Counted from the first letter of the stretch, positions 12,541-23,884 are shown. The stretch is 64,000 nt of DNA from Typhlomys cinereus (GCA_023101885.1 JALPQD010000044.1:6105565-6169564); one strand, 5' to 3'. The notes: a model not told the origin generated them from the letters alone. Program-made: numbers and translations.

Positions 12541-12690
12541 CTTTGGGTGGTGGCTTATGCCTGCAGTAAAAAAAGGTGGGAGGTAGAGGCAGTGGGATTC
12601 CCCTGAGTTCGAGTTTAGCTTAGGCTATCTTATCTGGAAATGCCTCCTTCAACCAAGCCCTTAAAAAAGAACATTAAAAATAAAACCTAA
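12541..12690 (+). mobile_element. B1-related SINE
   Basis: gggtggtggcttatgcctg, ggtgggaggtagaggcag and cctgagttcgag form a clear B1 head; the tail is A-rich. It lies between the first DIAPH2 exon and the RPA4 relic. Confidence 0.7.
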
Positions 12691-12756
12691 TACTTTAGAT
12701 CTTTTTTGCATTCAGTAATGGAAGAATTGCTATAAATTTTCACGACAAAATCACAT

Positions 12757-13000
12757 CTTTGGTAGGTGAAATGGCTCAGATGTTAACATCTGTGCTTCAC
12801 AAGATGTAGAAATGGCCTGAGTTTGGATCTCAGACCTCATGTAAACACACCAGGCAGACATGAAAAGGGCCTGCACTTCCGACCCTAGAAGGCAGAGCCT
12901 GGGAATCCCCAGGACAAGGCAATAAGGAGATAATACAATCCACAGTGATTCTTGTTGTCACCCTTGGGCCTCCACATTCTTGTGCTGAAAAAAGAAATCT
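12757..13000 (+). mobile_element. B2-superfamily (DIP-like) SINE
   Basis: The tRNA-like head gtaggtgaaatggctcagat and B-box-like gagtttggatctca are followed by the body gcagagcctgggaatccc and cacccttgggcctccac. It lies about 350 bp upstream of the RPA4 promoter. Confidence 0.7.
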
Positions 13001-13350
13001 GTGTGTACATGAAGAACCTTAGAAGAACTTGACATTCCACATGAGTGTTTATTATTTTTTTGATGTTTTGAAGCAGGATCTCTTTTACGGAGATGGCTGG
13101 CCTGGAATAAACTTTGAAAATCAGGCTGACTTAAGAATTAAGGAGATCCCCCACCTTTCAACCCCAGGGGATGGGGGACTCTAGGCTGCAGGAATGGGGG
13201 AGGATTGATGGGGAGGAGGGTTTCCATAAGGATCCAGAAGCTTATTCCTTAGGGGATATTCTAAAAATGCTGTGCGTTATGGAGGTATTTCTGAGATCTC
13301 ACGAGAACTTGTCCTTGTCTGATTGATGGAAGACAAATCTACTCTGGTAG

Positions 13351-13377
13351 CTGATTGGCTGCATAGACAGTATAAAG
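13351..13377 (+). promoter_or_regulatory. Candidate RPA4 promoter: inverted CCAAT box and TATA box
   Basis: An inverted CCAAT motif (ctgattggct, 13351-13360) lies 10 bases upstream of tataaag (13371-13377). The TATA element is about 170 bp before the RPA4-like ATG, leaving room for a start site near 13400 and a 5' leader of about 145 bases. The positions fit a compact RNA polymerase II core promoter. Activity is inferred, not shown. Confidence 0.5.
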
Positions 13378-13604
13378 CAGGCTGTGCCGCAGTTCCAAGA
13401 GCTCTCTGCTCAATCCACCAGTTGAGCTCGACGCGGGGGAGCCTAGTGTGAATTCCTTGTCAGAACGGTGATGGCAAAGTATAGGTAATGCCTGTTTGGC
13501 CTACAAACCTTGCCCCTTCCTTTGCCCCCCCCCACAGTCCTAAGATGAGTAAGAAGGGGGAAGAGGGTCAAGGAAACTTGTCTGGTGATGAGAGGCCCAG
13601 TCGA

Positions 13605-13772
13605 GTACCCCAGCCACCCGGTGAGGGAAATACTCCTTTGGGGATATTTATGGAGGGGCCTGGTGAAGTACCTCAGCTGCCGGGTGAGGGAAATCCCCTT
13701 CCTATGCCAGTGGAGGTACCAGTGGAAGGGCCTAGTGGAGAAGCCCTGCCACCAAATGAGGGAATCCTGGTT
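13605..13772 (+). repeat. Short coding repeats in the RPA4-like N terminus
   Basis: Three imperfect units of about 20-24 codons encode Pro-Gly-Glu-rich peptides: RVPQPPGEGN, EVPQLPGEGN and a weaker EALPPNEG, each followed by an EGP or LVP element. They lie between the MSKK start and the OB fold, where RPA2 and RPA4 normally have a Ser/Gly-rich phosphorylated tail. This segment stays open in frame, unlike the linker repeat. Confidence 0.6.
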
Positions 13773-14409
13773 CCCAATCCCGTAGTTTGTCCCAATATTG
13801 TAATAAAGTCCGCCATACCTTGCTGTGTTAGCAAACTCTACCAAACAGTTCAGGTTGGCGAAATGTTCAGCATTGGAGGAATTCAGTTTTTACGGGTCAT
13901 TTTAGCAGGTATGATCTTGCAGATTCAAGAGTTTCCAGGGCACATCGTATTCCAGATAGAAGACACTACGGCTGTGCCCATCGATGCCGTATAGGTGTTT
14001 AGTGTCAGCAGTGTTAGGCAGCGCAATGTTCTAAAGAGTGGAATATATGTCAAAATATTCGTTAACCTCCAGTGTTCACAGGACGGAATCAGGTGGCTCT
14101 GTATTTTGAGAACTTGTTTTAATGAAAGAGCTTACATCGCACCTTGGGGATGTAGTTAGTGCCCACAAGATGTTTGCCAAGGCCCGTAGAACCTGCTTGA
14201 AGTACACCGGGTGCCTGGGGAGTCCTAGATAGACTCCAGCCAGGATGCCACGGATGAAAGGTGTGCAGCAGTGCGCACCCCCATAGTGGCTGCAGTTAGG
14301 TCCCAGGATCAGTTTGCCTGGAGTTGCATTGAGCAAAGCTTAGCCGCTGCAGCCCAATTGGAGAGAAACTGGCTCCAGTCTTTGCAGAGAGCTCCACAGT
14401 GTCAGAGCA

Positions 14410-16110
14410 GGGCCATGTGGGTTCCCATCCAAGTAAGGTGGCTCACATTCCAGAGCAACGGCCCCTGGGTTCCTTTCAGCACAAGGCAGTCAGAGGCTGG
14501 ACGATACTGGACTGGCACTGCTTGGGTTTCCATTGATGTAGGTGCGGGGGGAAGTATGCAGTCCCCGAGAAGTACTACCTGGATTCCCAGTGGACTAAGG
14601 CAGCTACCAGCTGGGCCTTGCCAAAGCATTCCTTCCCAGGATTCCCGAGAGGCAAGTGAGGTGGCCCCCAATTCACTCCAGAGCTGTGTCTCCCCACTGG
14701 GGTATGAGCTGACAGCTGGGACTTCTTGAGCCAAACTGGCAGGGGTTCCCCAGAGGGAAACAATCTGGAAGCCCCAACTTCGTGAGCAGCTCTAGTTCGC
14801 AGTCCCCAGATGGAAAGGAGGAGGAATTAGGGAGTTACTAGAGCAACCGTGGCTGGGATTCTTCAGAGGAAAATGAGGTGACCTCTGAGTCTTCCCAGAG
14901 CATTGTCTTCTCTGATTCCTAAAAAGAAAGCAAGCCTGTCTCTGGATCTTCCCAGAGCTAGATCAGCTCTGATTCCGGAAAGGAAATCCAGCAGGGCTCT
15001 GGGTCTTCCCACAGCCAAACTGCCTCTGCCTCTGAGTCCCAAAAGGAGAACAAGCCTGCCTCTGGGTCTTCCCAGAGCAAGGCCGCTTGATTACTGATTT
15101 CCTTAAAGAAAATCAAGGGGGCCCCTGGGTCTTCCAAGAACATTGTTGCCTCTGATTTCTTGAAGAAAATCAAGGGAGCCCCCTGAGTGTTCCCAGAGTA
15201 ATATTGCCTCTAATTCCCTAAAAAAAAAAAAGCAAGGGCCTCCTTAAGTGTTCCCAGATTGATGTTGCCTCTGATTCCCTAAAGAAAATCAAGGGGGCCC
15301 CTGGGTGTTCCCTGAGCAAAACTGCCTCTGCCTCTGATTCCCTAAAAGAAAGCAAGATGGCCTCAGGGTCTTCTCAGAGCCATGCCACCTCTTATTCCCT
15401 TAAGAAACTCAATTGGGTCTCTGCATCTTCCCTGAGCATGCTGCATCTGCCTCTGATTCCTTGAAAGAAAGCAAGCAGGCCTGCCTCTGATTCTTCCCAG
15501 AGCAATACCATCTCTTCTTCCCAAAAGGAGGGAAGGCGAATTCTGGGTCTTCCCTGAGCAATATCTCCTCTGTCTCTGATTCTCTAAAGGAAATCAAGAT
15601 GGCCTTTGGGTCTTCCCAGAGCCATGCTGCTTCTGTTACACTAAAGGAAAGCAAGTGGGTCTCTGGACCTTCCCAGAGAAATACCGCCTCTGCCTCTGAT
15701 TGCCTTAAAGAAAGCAAGTCGAGCCCTGAGTCTTCCCAGAGCAGTACTACTTCTGATTTCCTAGAAGAAAGTAAGGGGACAGCTGACTCTTCCGAGGAAA
15801 GCTGCCCTAGAGGAAAGGAAGGTGGCTGCTGGCCCTTCCCAGAGTAGCACTGCCTGAGCTGTCACAGAGGAAAGCAAACAGGCCTCTGGGCATTCCCAGA
15901 GCAGTGCTGCCTTAAGTGGTTCCCTAGAAGAAAATGAGCCCTTACCTGGGCCTTCCCAGAGCAGTGCATTCTGGGCTTCCATTGAGGAAAGCTTGCCTGA
16001 AGTCCAGTCTCAGAGCAGCATCGCCTGGGTTTCCAGCTAAGAAAATGTCCCTGCAGCCCACTCTGACAGCAGCGGCACTGGGGGTGTCATCAAAGAAAGG
16101 GAGCCAGCCG
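14410..16110 (+). repeat. About 60-bp coding minisatellite in the RPA4 linker
   Basis: A tandem array fills the gap between the OB fold and winged helix. The anchor resembling cttcccagag begins near 14891, 14948, 15005, 15068, 15131, 15189, 15250, 15307, 15370, 15427, 15493, 15549, 15612, 15669, 15732, 15789, 15835, 15892 and 15952. Spacings are mostly 57 or 63 bases, often alternating, so a 120-bp dimer may be the recent amplification unit. Translated units read like SGSSQSNTASASDSLKESK, rich in Ser, Lys, Glu and Gln. Units before 14890 are more diverged. Dividing the length by the period gives roughly 25-28 units. Stops and single-base shifts (for example near 15189, 15220 and 15549) break the frame. 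Confidence 0.85.
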
Positions 16111-16565
16111 AGGATTCCGGTTTTCCTGTCTTGAGCTTGGTCGGAAAGGATGCGCGAAGCTGATCAAAGCCTGTCCTGATCCTGAAGGGAGCTTGTCCAT
16201 GAACTGAAGTCTGGGCTTCCTGGTCTTAGTGCTGAATCTGTGAAGCAAGCCATCAATCACCTGACTGCCAAGGGGCACATCTGTCCCACTGTAAATTCCC
16301 AGTGCTGCTGAGTTTTGTGACTAAATTTTCATGTGACAAAGACCCCATCCTCCAGCTGTAAATAGTTTGGATTTGTTTTTTTAGAAGGTAGGACTTATCT
16401 ATTCAGGTTCTTAACTGGCCTTGCCTAGGAGCTTGCTTTCTCTTGTTCCTTTCAGCTTTGTCTTTTGTTTTTTCAAACTGTATTTGAAGTTGGTTAACTA
16501 GCAGTGGATACATTGATATATTGGGAGTAAATTTGATGGACTTTATCAACAAAAATAATGGAGGC

Positions 16566-16571
16566 AATAAA
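16566..16571 (+). promoter_or_regulatory. Possible RPA4 polyadenylation signal
   Basis: AATAAA lies about 255 bases after the TGA that ends the winged-helix frame. It is the first canonical signal I see on this strand after the gene. Use is unproven, as the intron is AT-rich and such hexamers occur by chance. Confidence 0.3.
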
Positions 16572-17166
16572 GGATTGATAAATTTGGGAGAGAAACCCTG
16601 TTTTTAAAATTGAAATCTTTGTTTCCTTTTATGAAGTTTCTATAGTAAAAATTAAACAAAATAGAATGCATTAAATGGAACAGTGTGCCAATTAAGTCAA
16701 AAATGAAGCGGTTTTACTTACCTTTAAATTACAACTCTTTTTGTGTGTGGTTTTATTCTGTTATAGTTATATTTTCCTAAATATACTGTGTGATAAAATG
16801 CAAATTTGTCAAAATAGTCACAAATTCAGGTGTCCAGGTCAAACATTTGTCAAACAGTTTCCATCTTTTTCCATACATTATTTCTTAAAATAAGATTAAA
16901 CTATGTGTTCAGGTAAATTACTTTTGTAAGTAGTTATCTTCAAATACTTTCATTGCATACATTTGGTTGATGATTATTTTACATATATGCCATTTAGATT
17001 AATTGTGTAACACATATATATAGCAAACCTTCTATAAGTTTGATGTACTGGTGTATTTGTAGAGTTAAATGTCTTTATGTAAAACGGTATTTTTTTCATA
17101 GAACTTAGCCAAAAAATATTATAGGAAGTTAAGGCTTGAACCAAACAAAAAAGAATTGTTTTATTG

Positions 17167-17605
17167 ACAAACTATAATTCAGAACATCAGAGACCCTACA
17201 TTAATCACCCAAAACCAGACCAGCCAAATCTCTCCCCATCCTAAAGCTCAGGGAAACTCGAGGAAGAGGGGGCGGCAAGATTGTAAGAGCCCAAAGATGG
17301 GGAGGAGCAACGATTCGTAAGATACTCCACACAAGTTAGGGCCACAGTAGCCAAAATAGGACTTTGCATGACCTGCGCAATGACTGACATGTAGGCGACC
17401 CCCCTAAATCTAGCATGGATCACAGGCACTAGGATCCTTACAGGCAAAGGATTAACAGTCATAATAGTGTACCCATACTAAAGGGGAGCCCAAGTAAGGG
17501 CTCTGGGCAATGCCACTGAGTCTTTACACTTCACTAGGGTGGAGTGAGGGAGAGGACCTGGGTACTTATTAATCTTGTATGATTGGGGAAAAATATAATA
17601 ATAAA
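17167..17605 (+). mobile_element. 5'-truncated L1 3' UTR, diverged, with target-site duplication
   Basis: It matches the L1 3' UTR from the acttcagagtctct region to the polypurine/poly-A end, with most of the G-rich tract deleted. A 13-bp repeat aattgttttattg flanks it at 17154-17166 and 17606-17618. Confidence 0.85.
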
Positions 17606-17922
17606 AATTGTTTTATTGTAGTTGTTTTGTAAAATCTTAACTTTCCTTAATAATTATTCAAACTTGGGAGGGAGAGAGGAATGGGGGAGGCAAAGAGCAT
17701 GTAAAATTTATAAAAGTTAAAATAACTATTCAAACTTCATTTTAAGTACATTAATGTCCTTAAGGATTGCTATCTTTTGTTTTTCCCTGTATTTTTTCTA
17801 AGTTGTAAGTTTAATATCAAATGTTAATGTTATATGCCATTAATAATACATTTTTGTGAAGATTATATTGTGTGTGGCTTCTTTTTAATTTGTATGTTTG
17901 TGTTTTTGTGTGTATCTGTGTA

Positions 17923-17924
<2 letters not shown>

Positions 17925-17991
<67 letters not shown>

Positions 17992-17994
17992 ACA
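17925..17994 (+). repeat. (TG)n(GA)n microsatellite
   Basis: About 20 bases of TG repeats run directly into about 48 bases of GA repeats with one interruption. Confidence 0.95.
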
Positions 17995-18024
17995 CGTGTG
18001 TGCCAAGGTGTTGCAGTTTGTCTG

Positions 18025-18425
18025 CATAGTTACTGACAAATGACCATGAAATGGCTTAAGGGAACAAGGGGTTGGTTTCCTTACAACAGTCCGGTTACAC
18101 TTCTCAGTCCAGCTTGACAGGAAAGCATGCTCCAACACCAGAGCCTACTGGCCACACCATCTCTACGTAATGGCCAAGAGAAGGACGATCCTTATTTGCC
18201 AGACCAATATGTCTGGCCATGTGTACAAAAGGATGCCAACTCTCTCAGCCAGATTTCTGTAATTTATTCCAGGGCCAATCCCACCCACCATGGGCTGTGC
18301 CTTTCCGGTCAGCTAGACAATCTCCTTCAGGATCATTCTGGGTTTAATTACTAATTCTCTACAAATGTGCCCAGAGTTCAAACCCTCAACTGTCCAGTTG
18401 ACACCTGTGCCTAACTATGACACAT
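18025..18425 (-). mobile_element. URR1-like element, copy 3
   Basis: Reverse orientation, nearly complete. It starts with tagttactgacaaatgacc and a gcttaagggaacaagg block and ends with gttgacacctgtgccta and actatgac. The internal ggccacaccatct and agctagacaatctcc blocks are shared with the other copies. Confidence 0.6.
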
Positions 18426-20659
18426 GGCATGTGTGTTTGAAGGTAGATCATAACCATTCTGATGGTGTTGGTTGCCTTTCTACCCTAAGTCCAGGTCTTT
18501 TCACTACAAATGTGTCTAAGCCAGTTGCTTACACCACTGTGTTTATCATTTACATGGAATGTGGCAAATGAGTTCATGGTACTTAACCTTCTTCACCTTC
18601 TTCCCAGCCCTAAGTGTTTGAGACCTGTGAGTCATTGATTATTAAGGTTTCCAGTATACATATACTGAAACTGCTTTCTTCAATGTGTTTATATATATCC
18701 AGACGGAAATATATTGCTTGTCTTTACTCAATCATAGGACTTGTACAAAAACTTCTTTAAATATGCATCATTGTCAGTAATTTGTGTTCAGGTTAACTAG
18801 CAGAAAGTGGCCTTACCTTACCAGTCCTTATAAGCTTTACTGCAAAATCTTGTATAAATTATAACCTCTTCTTTCCCTTAAAAGTAAGGACATGTTAAGT
18901 GGTATTATTGAGAAACATGGATAAGGACAGTAAACTTGTTATTTAAACTATCAGTTTAATTAATTAATTAAAAATAGTCTTTATAAGTACAAGGAATCTG
19001 AGCCACGCTTTGCTAAACAGATTACCTATCCTGGGGAAAATCATACTAGAGATGAGACAACAAAATGAACTTTTTCCTTAGATTTGCACTATTGAAATAA
19101 TCTAGAATATGTAAAATTACTTGGTGATGCCACATAGATGGCAGAAATCCTGAGATAGGAGTCTGATATTTATGGCTTGTGATTTATCACTACTAATGGT
19201 TTGACTTGGATCAAGTAGCCAGTGAATGGATAGGCAGCTTCTTTTCCTACTTGGGAAGGGAAGAGGAAGAGAAAAGCCTTAAAACCAAAATAGCCCCTTT
19301 AGTATGGGAGGTTAACTTGATTTTGTTTCTGAGAATTGATAATACTGAATTAAATATATACACCTCAAGGTAAACAGACAATCTTTCTCATATTCCGAGA
19401 GACTTTATCACCCCAATTTTATTCTTTATTCTTTGGTTTGTTCATTAATCTCTCCATATTTATTATTCTGGATGGTTGAATATGTTTTAATGGGATTCTG
19501 CTGCAGCACAGGACAGCCTGAAAATTGGTTAACTATGTTGAACTATTGTTTGAGTGGAAATAACAAATATAATTTAGTTGCTGGACTGTTTTATACATGT
19601 AATTTTGTTACATGTTAGGCATAGTGGATTTAAAAATTTTCATTTTCAACCACCCAGCATGTGTATGTTTTCAATTTTGTGTAGACTGGGAATAATTTGA
19701 GCAATACTTCTGTCTCTTGGTGATCCTGTTACTGAGCCACACTTTTAGGGAAAAGGCACATATTATGGAGAGAGAATTTCGACTACTCTGAGAAGGGACA
19801 TTTAAGTCTAAAGAATGTGAAAGCACAGTTCATGGTTCTAATAATGTTTTTAGTAGTTTTATAACTCTGTCTTATAGGTTTGTTTACTCATGTCTCATAG
19901 ACATAAGATACAGGTTTATCCAAATTGGTCCTTTTAGGTATGAATAAATCAGAAAATGTTTTTAAATTAAATTAATTACATACTGATCATTTTATTACTT
20001 ACTATATTTAGTAATACTTTGAGTATAGCTTGATAAATGTCATTTTTTTAATTCTGTTCACTTTTTTCCTATTTACTTTTTATAACAGGAGATCAAGAGA
20101 GCTAAAAGCCAAGGATTATTTGCATGAATTATAGTAGACCAACACCTACTATACTCATTTAAATGTCATTAACTTTTATTAAAGTTTGCATTAAATTGAC
20201 ATGAAATTCTTATTAAATAATAGTACATAACATTTAGCTTTAATGTTATGCGACATATTCTTCTAAGAGAGGTGGGGGAATTATGTGCATGTTCACATAG
20301 TTATCTTGCTAGATGCTCAAATTTGTGTATAATCATTTTCAATATTTGCAATTAGCTATACATTTCTCTCATATTTTAAATTATCTCCACCTTACTTATA
20401 GCACCTAAAAAAAACAAACACTGTATAGATTTTTTTATGTTGTATTGTTTAGGGAATAATGATTTAAAAATCCCTCTTACACATATTACTACAGATGCAT
20501 TTTTTTCTTTTAGTATTTTCCATATGTGCTTGATTTCATGAAGCATGTCATGTGGAAACTTTATAGTCTGATTTACAAATACGAAAAGAAATACACATAA
20601 TCTCATCCCAGGAAGTGGTATAAGACCTTGAAAAATATACATACAGCAATGTTATATTA
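18426..20659. other. DIAPH2 intron, nothing recognised
   Basis: AT-rich unique sequence without an identifiable gene, RNA or young repeat. Confidence 0.5.
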
Positions 20660-20775
20660 ATATAGCCCTCACTTTACAGACAAGGGCATTCAGAGAGGAT
20701 ATAATAATTTGCTCCCTTTTAAAGTTATGTACCTAGTAATGTAAATGCTAGCACCTTAGACCTTTTGTCTTGAGA
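20660..20775 (+). mobile_element. MIR-like fragment
   Basis: actttacagacaagggcatt, cagagaggatataataattt and tacctagtaatgtaaatg follow the MIR core order. Confidence 0.5.
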
Positions 20776-21239
20776 GCCAGGACCCCTTTTGTTATTATAC
20801 CTTATTTTGACTTAATTTTTCATTAAAATTTATCTGCCTTGATTAAATTAAATAACAAAATCTTTCATTAGAGAAACAGGAGAAAATAAAGAAAATTACA
20901 GTGTATTTTATTGTACTGGCAACATAGTCATATCATGACTTTTGGCGGTATATAATATTTTCAGGGCTTTATTTTCACTGATTACAAAAGCATCTGACAT
21001 TGTCATTTTCTATACATCTATAGTTATTGATTTACATGTTAAAATATGTCATTACACTGAAAAGCTTATCTTTTCCTATTGGCTACATATAGTTCCTGAA
21101 ATTAAAACGCAAAGTTCTCTCTTATGAATTGGTGACAATATCTCTAGTAATTTAAATCTTATTTAAATCCTATTTGATCATATATACAAGTAATAAAAAC
21201 ATTTTTTCCGTTGATAGTTTATTTTCCTCCTAAATACCC

Positions 21240-21650
21240 TGTCATAGTTAAGCATAGGTGTCAACTTGACTGTTGAGGGTTTGAGCTCTGGGCACATTTG
21301 TAGAGAGTTGATGGTTGAGTTAAGCCTAGAGCAAACCTGAAGGAGATTGTCTAGCTGATGGGGAAGACCCAGCCCATGGCGGGTGGGATTAGGCCCTGGA
21401 TAAATCACAGAGAGCTGGTTGAGAGATTGGGCATCCTTCTGTATACTTGGCCAGACATGCTGGTTTGGCAAGTAAGGATTGTCCATCTCTCAGCCATTAT
21501 TCAGTGATGGTGTGGCCAGTTCCCTGGGCCGTGATGTTGGTGCATGCTTTCCCGTCAAGCTGGATTAAGAACTGTAACCAGAAATTGTAAGAGAATAAAC
21601 CTTTGTTCCCTTAAGCTGTTTGATGGTCATTTATCAGCAACCATGCCGGC
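21240..21650 (+). mobile_element. URR1-like element, copy 4
   Basis: Forward orientation and one of the best preserved copies. It begins gtcatagttaagcatagg, continues with gtcaacttgactgttgag, and ends after ccttaagctgtttgatgg and a short atttatcagcaacc segment. Confidence 0.6.
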
Positions 21651-23884
21651 GAGCTTCAATATATCCTAAAATTGAGTACTTTGTGAAAAGCACTATTTAT
21701 GTGATTTGTCGACATATATCTTAGAAGTATCCTGTGAAGAAATAAAAAAATACGAAGTGCTCCTTGTCCATATAACCTATGTCCTCATGGAAGTAACATT
21801 CTAATAAGAAAAGTCATGCATGTTATGCTTACAATTTTCTAGGGGTCTAGAATGTGGGAAGTGGTTAATACGCGTATTTTTTTTTTTAACTGAGTGAACT
21901 AGAAAGCTGTTAGATGATTTGTAGGTGAGGAAAGGTATGACATGGCTTACATTTTTAACAGGAAAACTGTAAGGAAACAGGGAGAGCAGAGCATATTAGC
22001 TATGTATTAAAACTCTCAGAGGAATTCACGAACAGCCGCTTAGGTGTGCCTCAGGTAGAAACTGAGATGCTAAAGTCATTGGATGTCCGAAGGTATTGCC
22101 AGACCCAGTAATCTCTTTCATATATCCCCTTCAACTCAGCTGCAGTAATTCATAGTAAGTCCCTTATGTTCAACTATTAAAATGGGTGCTCCAAAAATCT
22201 GCTTTTTTAAAAAAATTAACCGGATGGTCTTTCTGAAGAGAAGTCTCTGGTTCACATTTATTTTACACTTCTTTCTGCTTAGGGAAAGGGTTTTCATGTT
22301 ATATAATTCCAGCATGCCAGTGTAAGTACCTGCCACACTATAGGCTGGGCAATGAGAAGCCCCTATTCAAATAAGTCTTTCCTTGGTCAGGAAGAATTAA
22401 CAGGAAAATGTTGTCCACAACTGACCTAGGACTGTTCACTCTGATGGTGGCTATGGAAGGTACTCCTATTGAGAAATGGATGTGAGCTTTTAGGTACCAG
22501 TCAGTATGCTGAGTTAAGTTGAGAGAAATTTTCTGTATGGAGGATGCCTTGATGTAGAAGATTCTGTGGTTTTCACCATGTGTATTGGATATAGGGATAC
22601 ATAAGTGTGCTACTTTTCGCTGTAAGGGTTACTTGCGATCCAGATATTGGTGAAAGCAAACCTCTAGGTTTCAAATTTGCATCTTGGAGGACTCAGACGA
22701 TGAAGGACTTTCATGGCCTTAAAGAATTATGTGCTGATAGTGAGTGGTTAACTCAGAAATTTGGCAGAATCTTTGTCTTCAGAACACCATGTTCCTTTCT
22801 CCCCTTCTTGAAAGTGAATTTGAATTGTGATCTCCTTTGGCAGCATCTGCATTTTCATGTAACCAGTTCATATCAGCAAGAACTGTACTGTGAAATGTTC
22901 AAATCCTTGATAGATGAAGGGAAGGTTTTGGAAATGACAAAAATAAAAGACCACAGTAAAGACTGGGAGAGGTAGTGAAGCTTGAAGGCTCCGATTCATC
23001 ACACACGAATTTCCCTTCCCTAGAATAATAAAAAAGTGTGGTGATCTGTACATTTTTTTTCTGTCCTTGCATTTTTACAATATAAATGTGATTTTCCCTG
23101 TATCATTACATCAATGGGAATATGTGTTTAAATCTCATGATTAGATATGTCCAGAAGACTCATATCTTCACCTCTTTAGAACTCACAATGAAGATTAGCA
23201 TTGCTTTTTTAATAAAGACTATAAGATGACTACAGGGAATAAACTTAATTGTCTTCCCCTTACCTTATGTGTCTATGAAAAGAAAAATATTTTTTTCCTT
23301 TTTGTATGTCTGTCATCACACCATACTTTAAGCCATATTTTATGTTTCCACCAGTAGGCATGCAACTTTGCTTTCTAGATTCCTTCTTTTTTAAAAAGGT
23401 TTAACCTCCCTCACGGTTACCAACAAATAAGCAACCAGATCAATGCAACAAATGGGAAATTAATCTTACTTTGAGAAAAAAGCATAATGTAAATAAAAGC
23501 AATGAAGCAACAGCAATAAAAATGAAAATAATGTGAGAATAAGCCCTATAAGAATTGTTTACATTAGAATTAAGTTATAGCCATAAAAATAATCTATGAA
23601 AAGATAAATCACTTGGGATGTACAGTATATTGTGGAATCCTAAAACACTCCTGGAATTTAAGCAGATATCATTAAATATTCTAATTACCCAAGATTAGTA
23701 CAATTAGTACAAGATTAGAACAATCACCACATATATTATTTAAAATAGCAAAAATATATTTTCTTAGAGTGAAGTCATTGTGCTTGTGTTGTAGTGGAAC
23801 ATCTTTCATTCTCTAGCTTGTGGCATTCCTTGGCTTGTGGCTGCGAGAATCCAGTTCTTTCTTGTTTATCACTGTGTCTGGTGC
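21651..23884. other. DIAPH2 intron with one unexplained open frame
   Basis: The 122-codon open frame at 22607-22975 (+) has balanced composition and ends with LDEGK-like and DHSKDWER stretches. I recognise no domain in it and see no promoter or splice context. It may be chance or an old relic. The rest of the stretch shows nothing. Confidence 0.4.

Larger units (their letters stand above)
13545..16311 (+). pseudogene. RPA4: RPA4 (RPA32-like replication protein A subunit), disrupted, with hugely expanded linker
   Basis: RPA4 is an intronless paralog of RPA2, the 32-kDa subunit of the single-stranded-DNA-binding RPA trimer, and lies inside DIAPH2 in human on the same strand. The chosen start is the ATG at 13545 (MSKKGEEG, like the MSKSG start of RPA4). 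A proline/glycine-rich region follows (about residues 16-70), then an OB-fold part (13800-13991) with IPCCVSKL, MFSIGGIQFLRV and IVFQIEDTTAVPIDA. A TAG at 13992 replaces the conserved Gln after that block. The same frame resumes with GIYVKIFVNLQCSQ at the expected 19-residue spacing. After a frameshift, MKELTSHLGDVVSAHKMFAKAR (14122-14187) matches the last OB-domain helix. A repetitive linker fills about 14233-16110. The winged helix is at 16157-16311, with KLIKACPDPEG, a frameshift near 16190, then LVHELKSGL and VKQAINHLTAKGHI. The family length is about 260 residues; this locus spans 2.77 kb. Confidence 0.85.

Noticed and set aside
13488..13544. Start at the upstream ATG (13488) for the RPA4 frame
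   Set aside because: The extra 19 residues have no RPA-like match, while MSKKG at 13545 aligns with the family start.
13443..13844. 133-codon minus-strand open frame over the RPA4 start
   Set aside because: It is the antisense shadow of the proline-rich RPA4 frame; its repeats mirror the sense repeats and no domain is recognisable.
14402..15982. Several minus-strand frames rich in LLWEDPEA-type repeats
   Set aside because: They are antisense readings of the serine-rich minisatellite. The sense strand has flanking RPA4 homology and the promoter.
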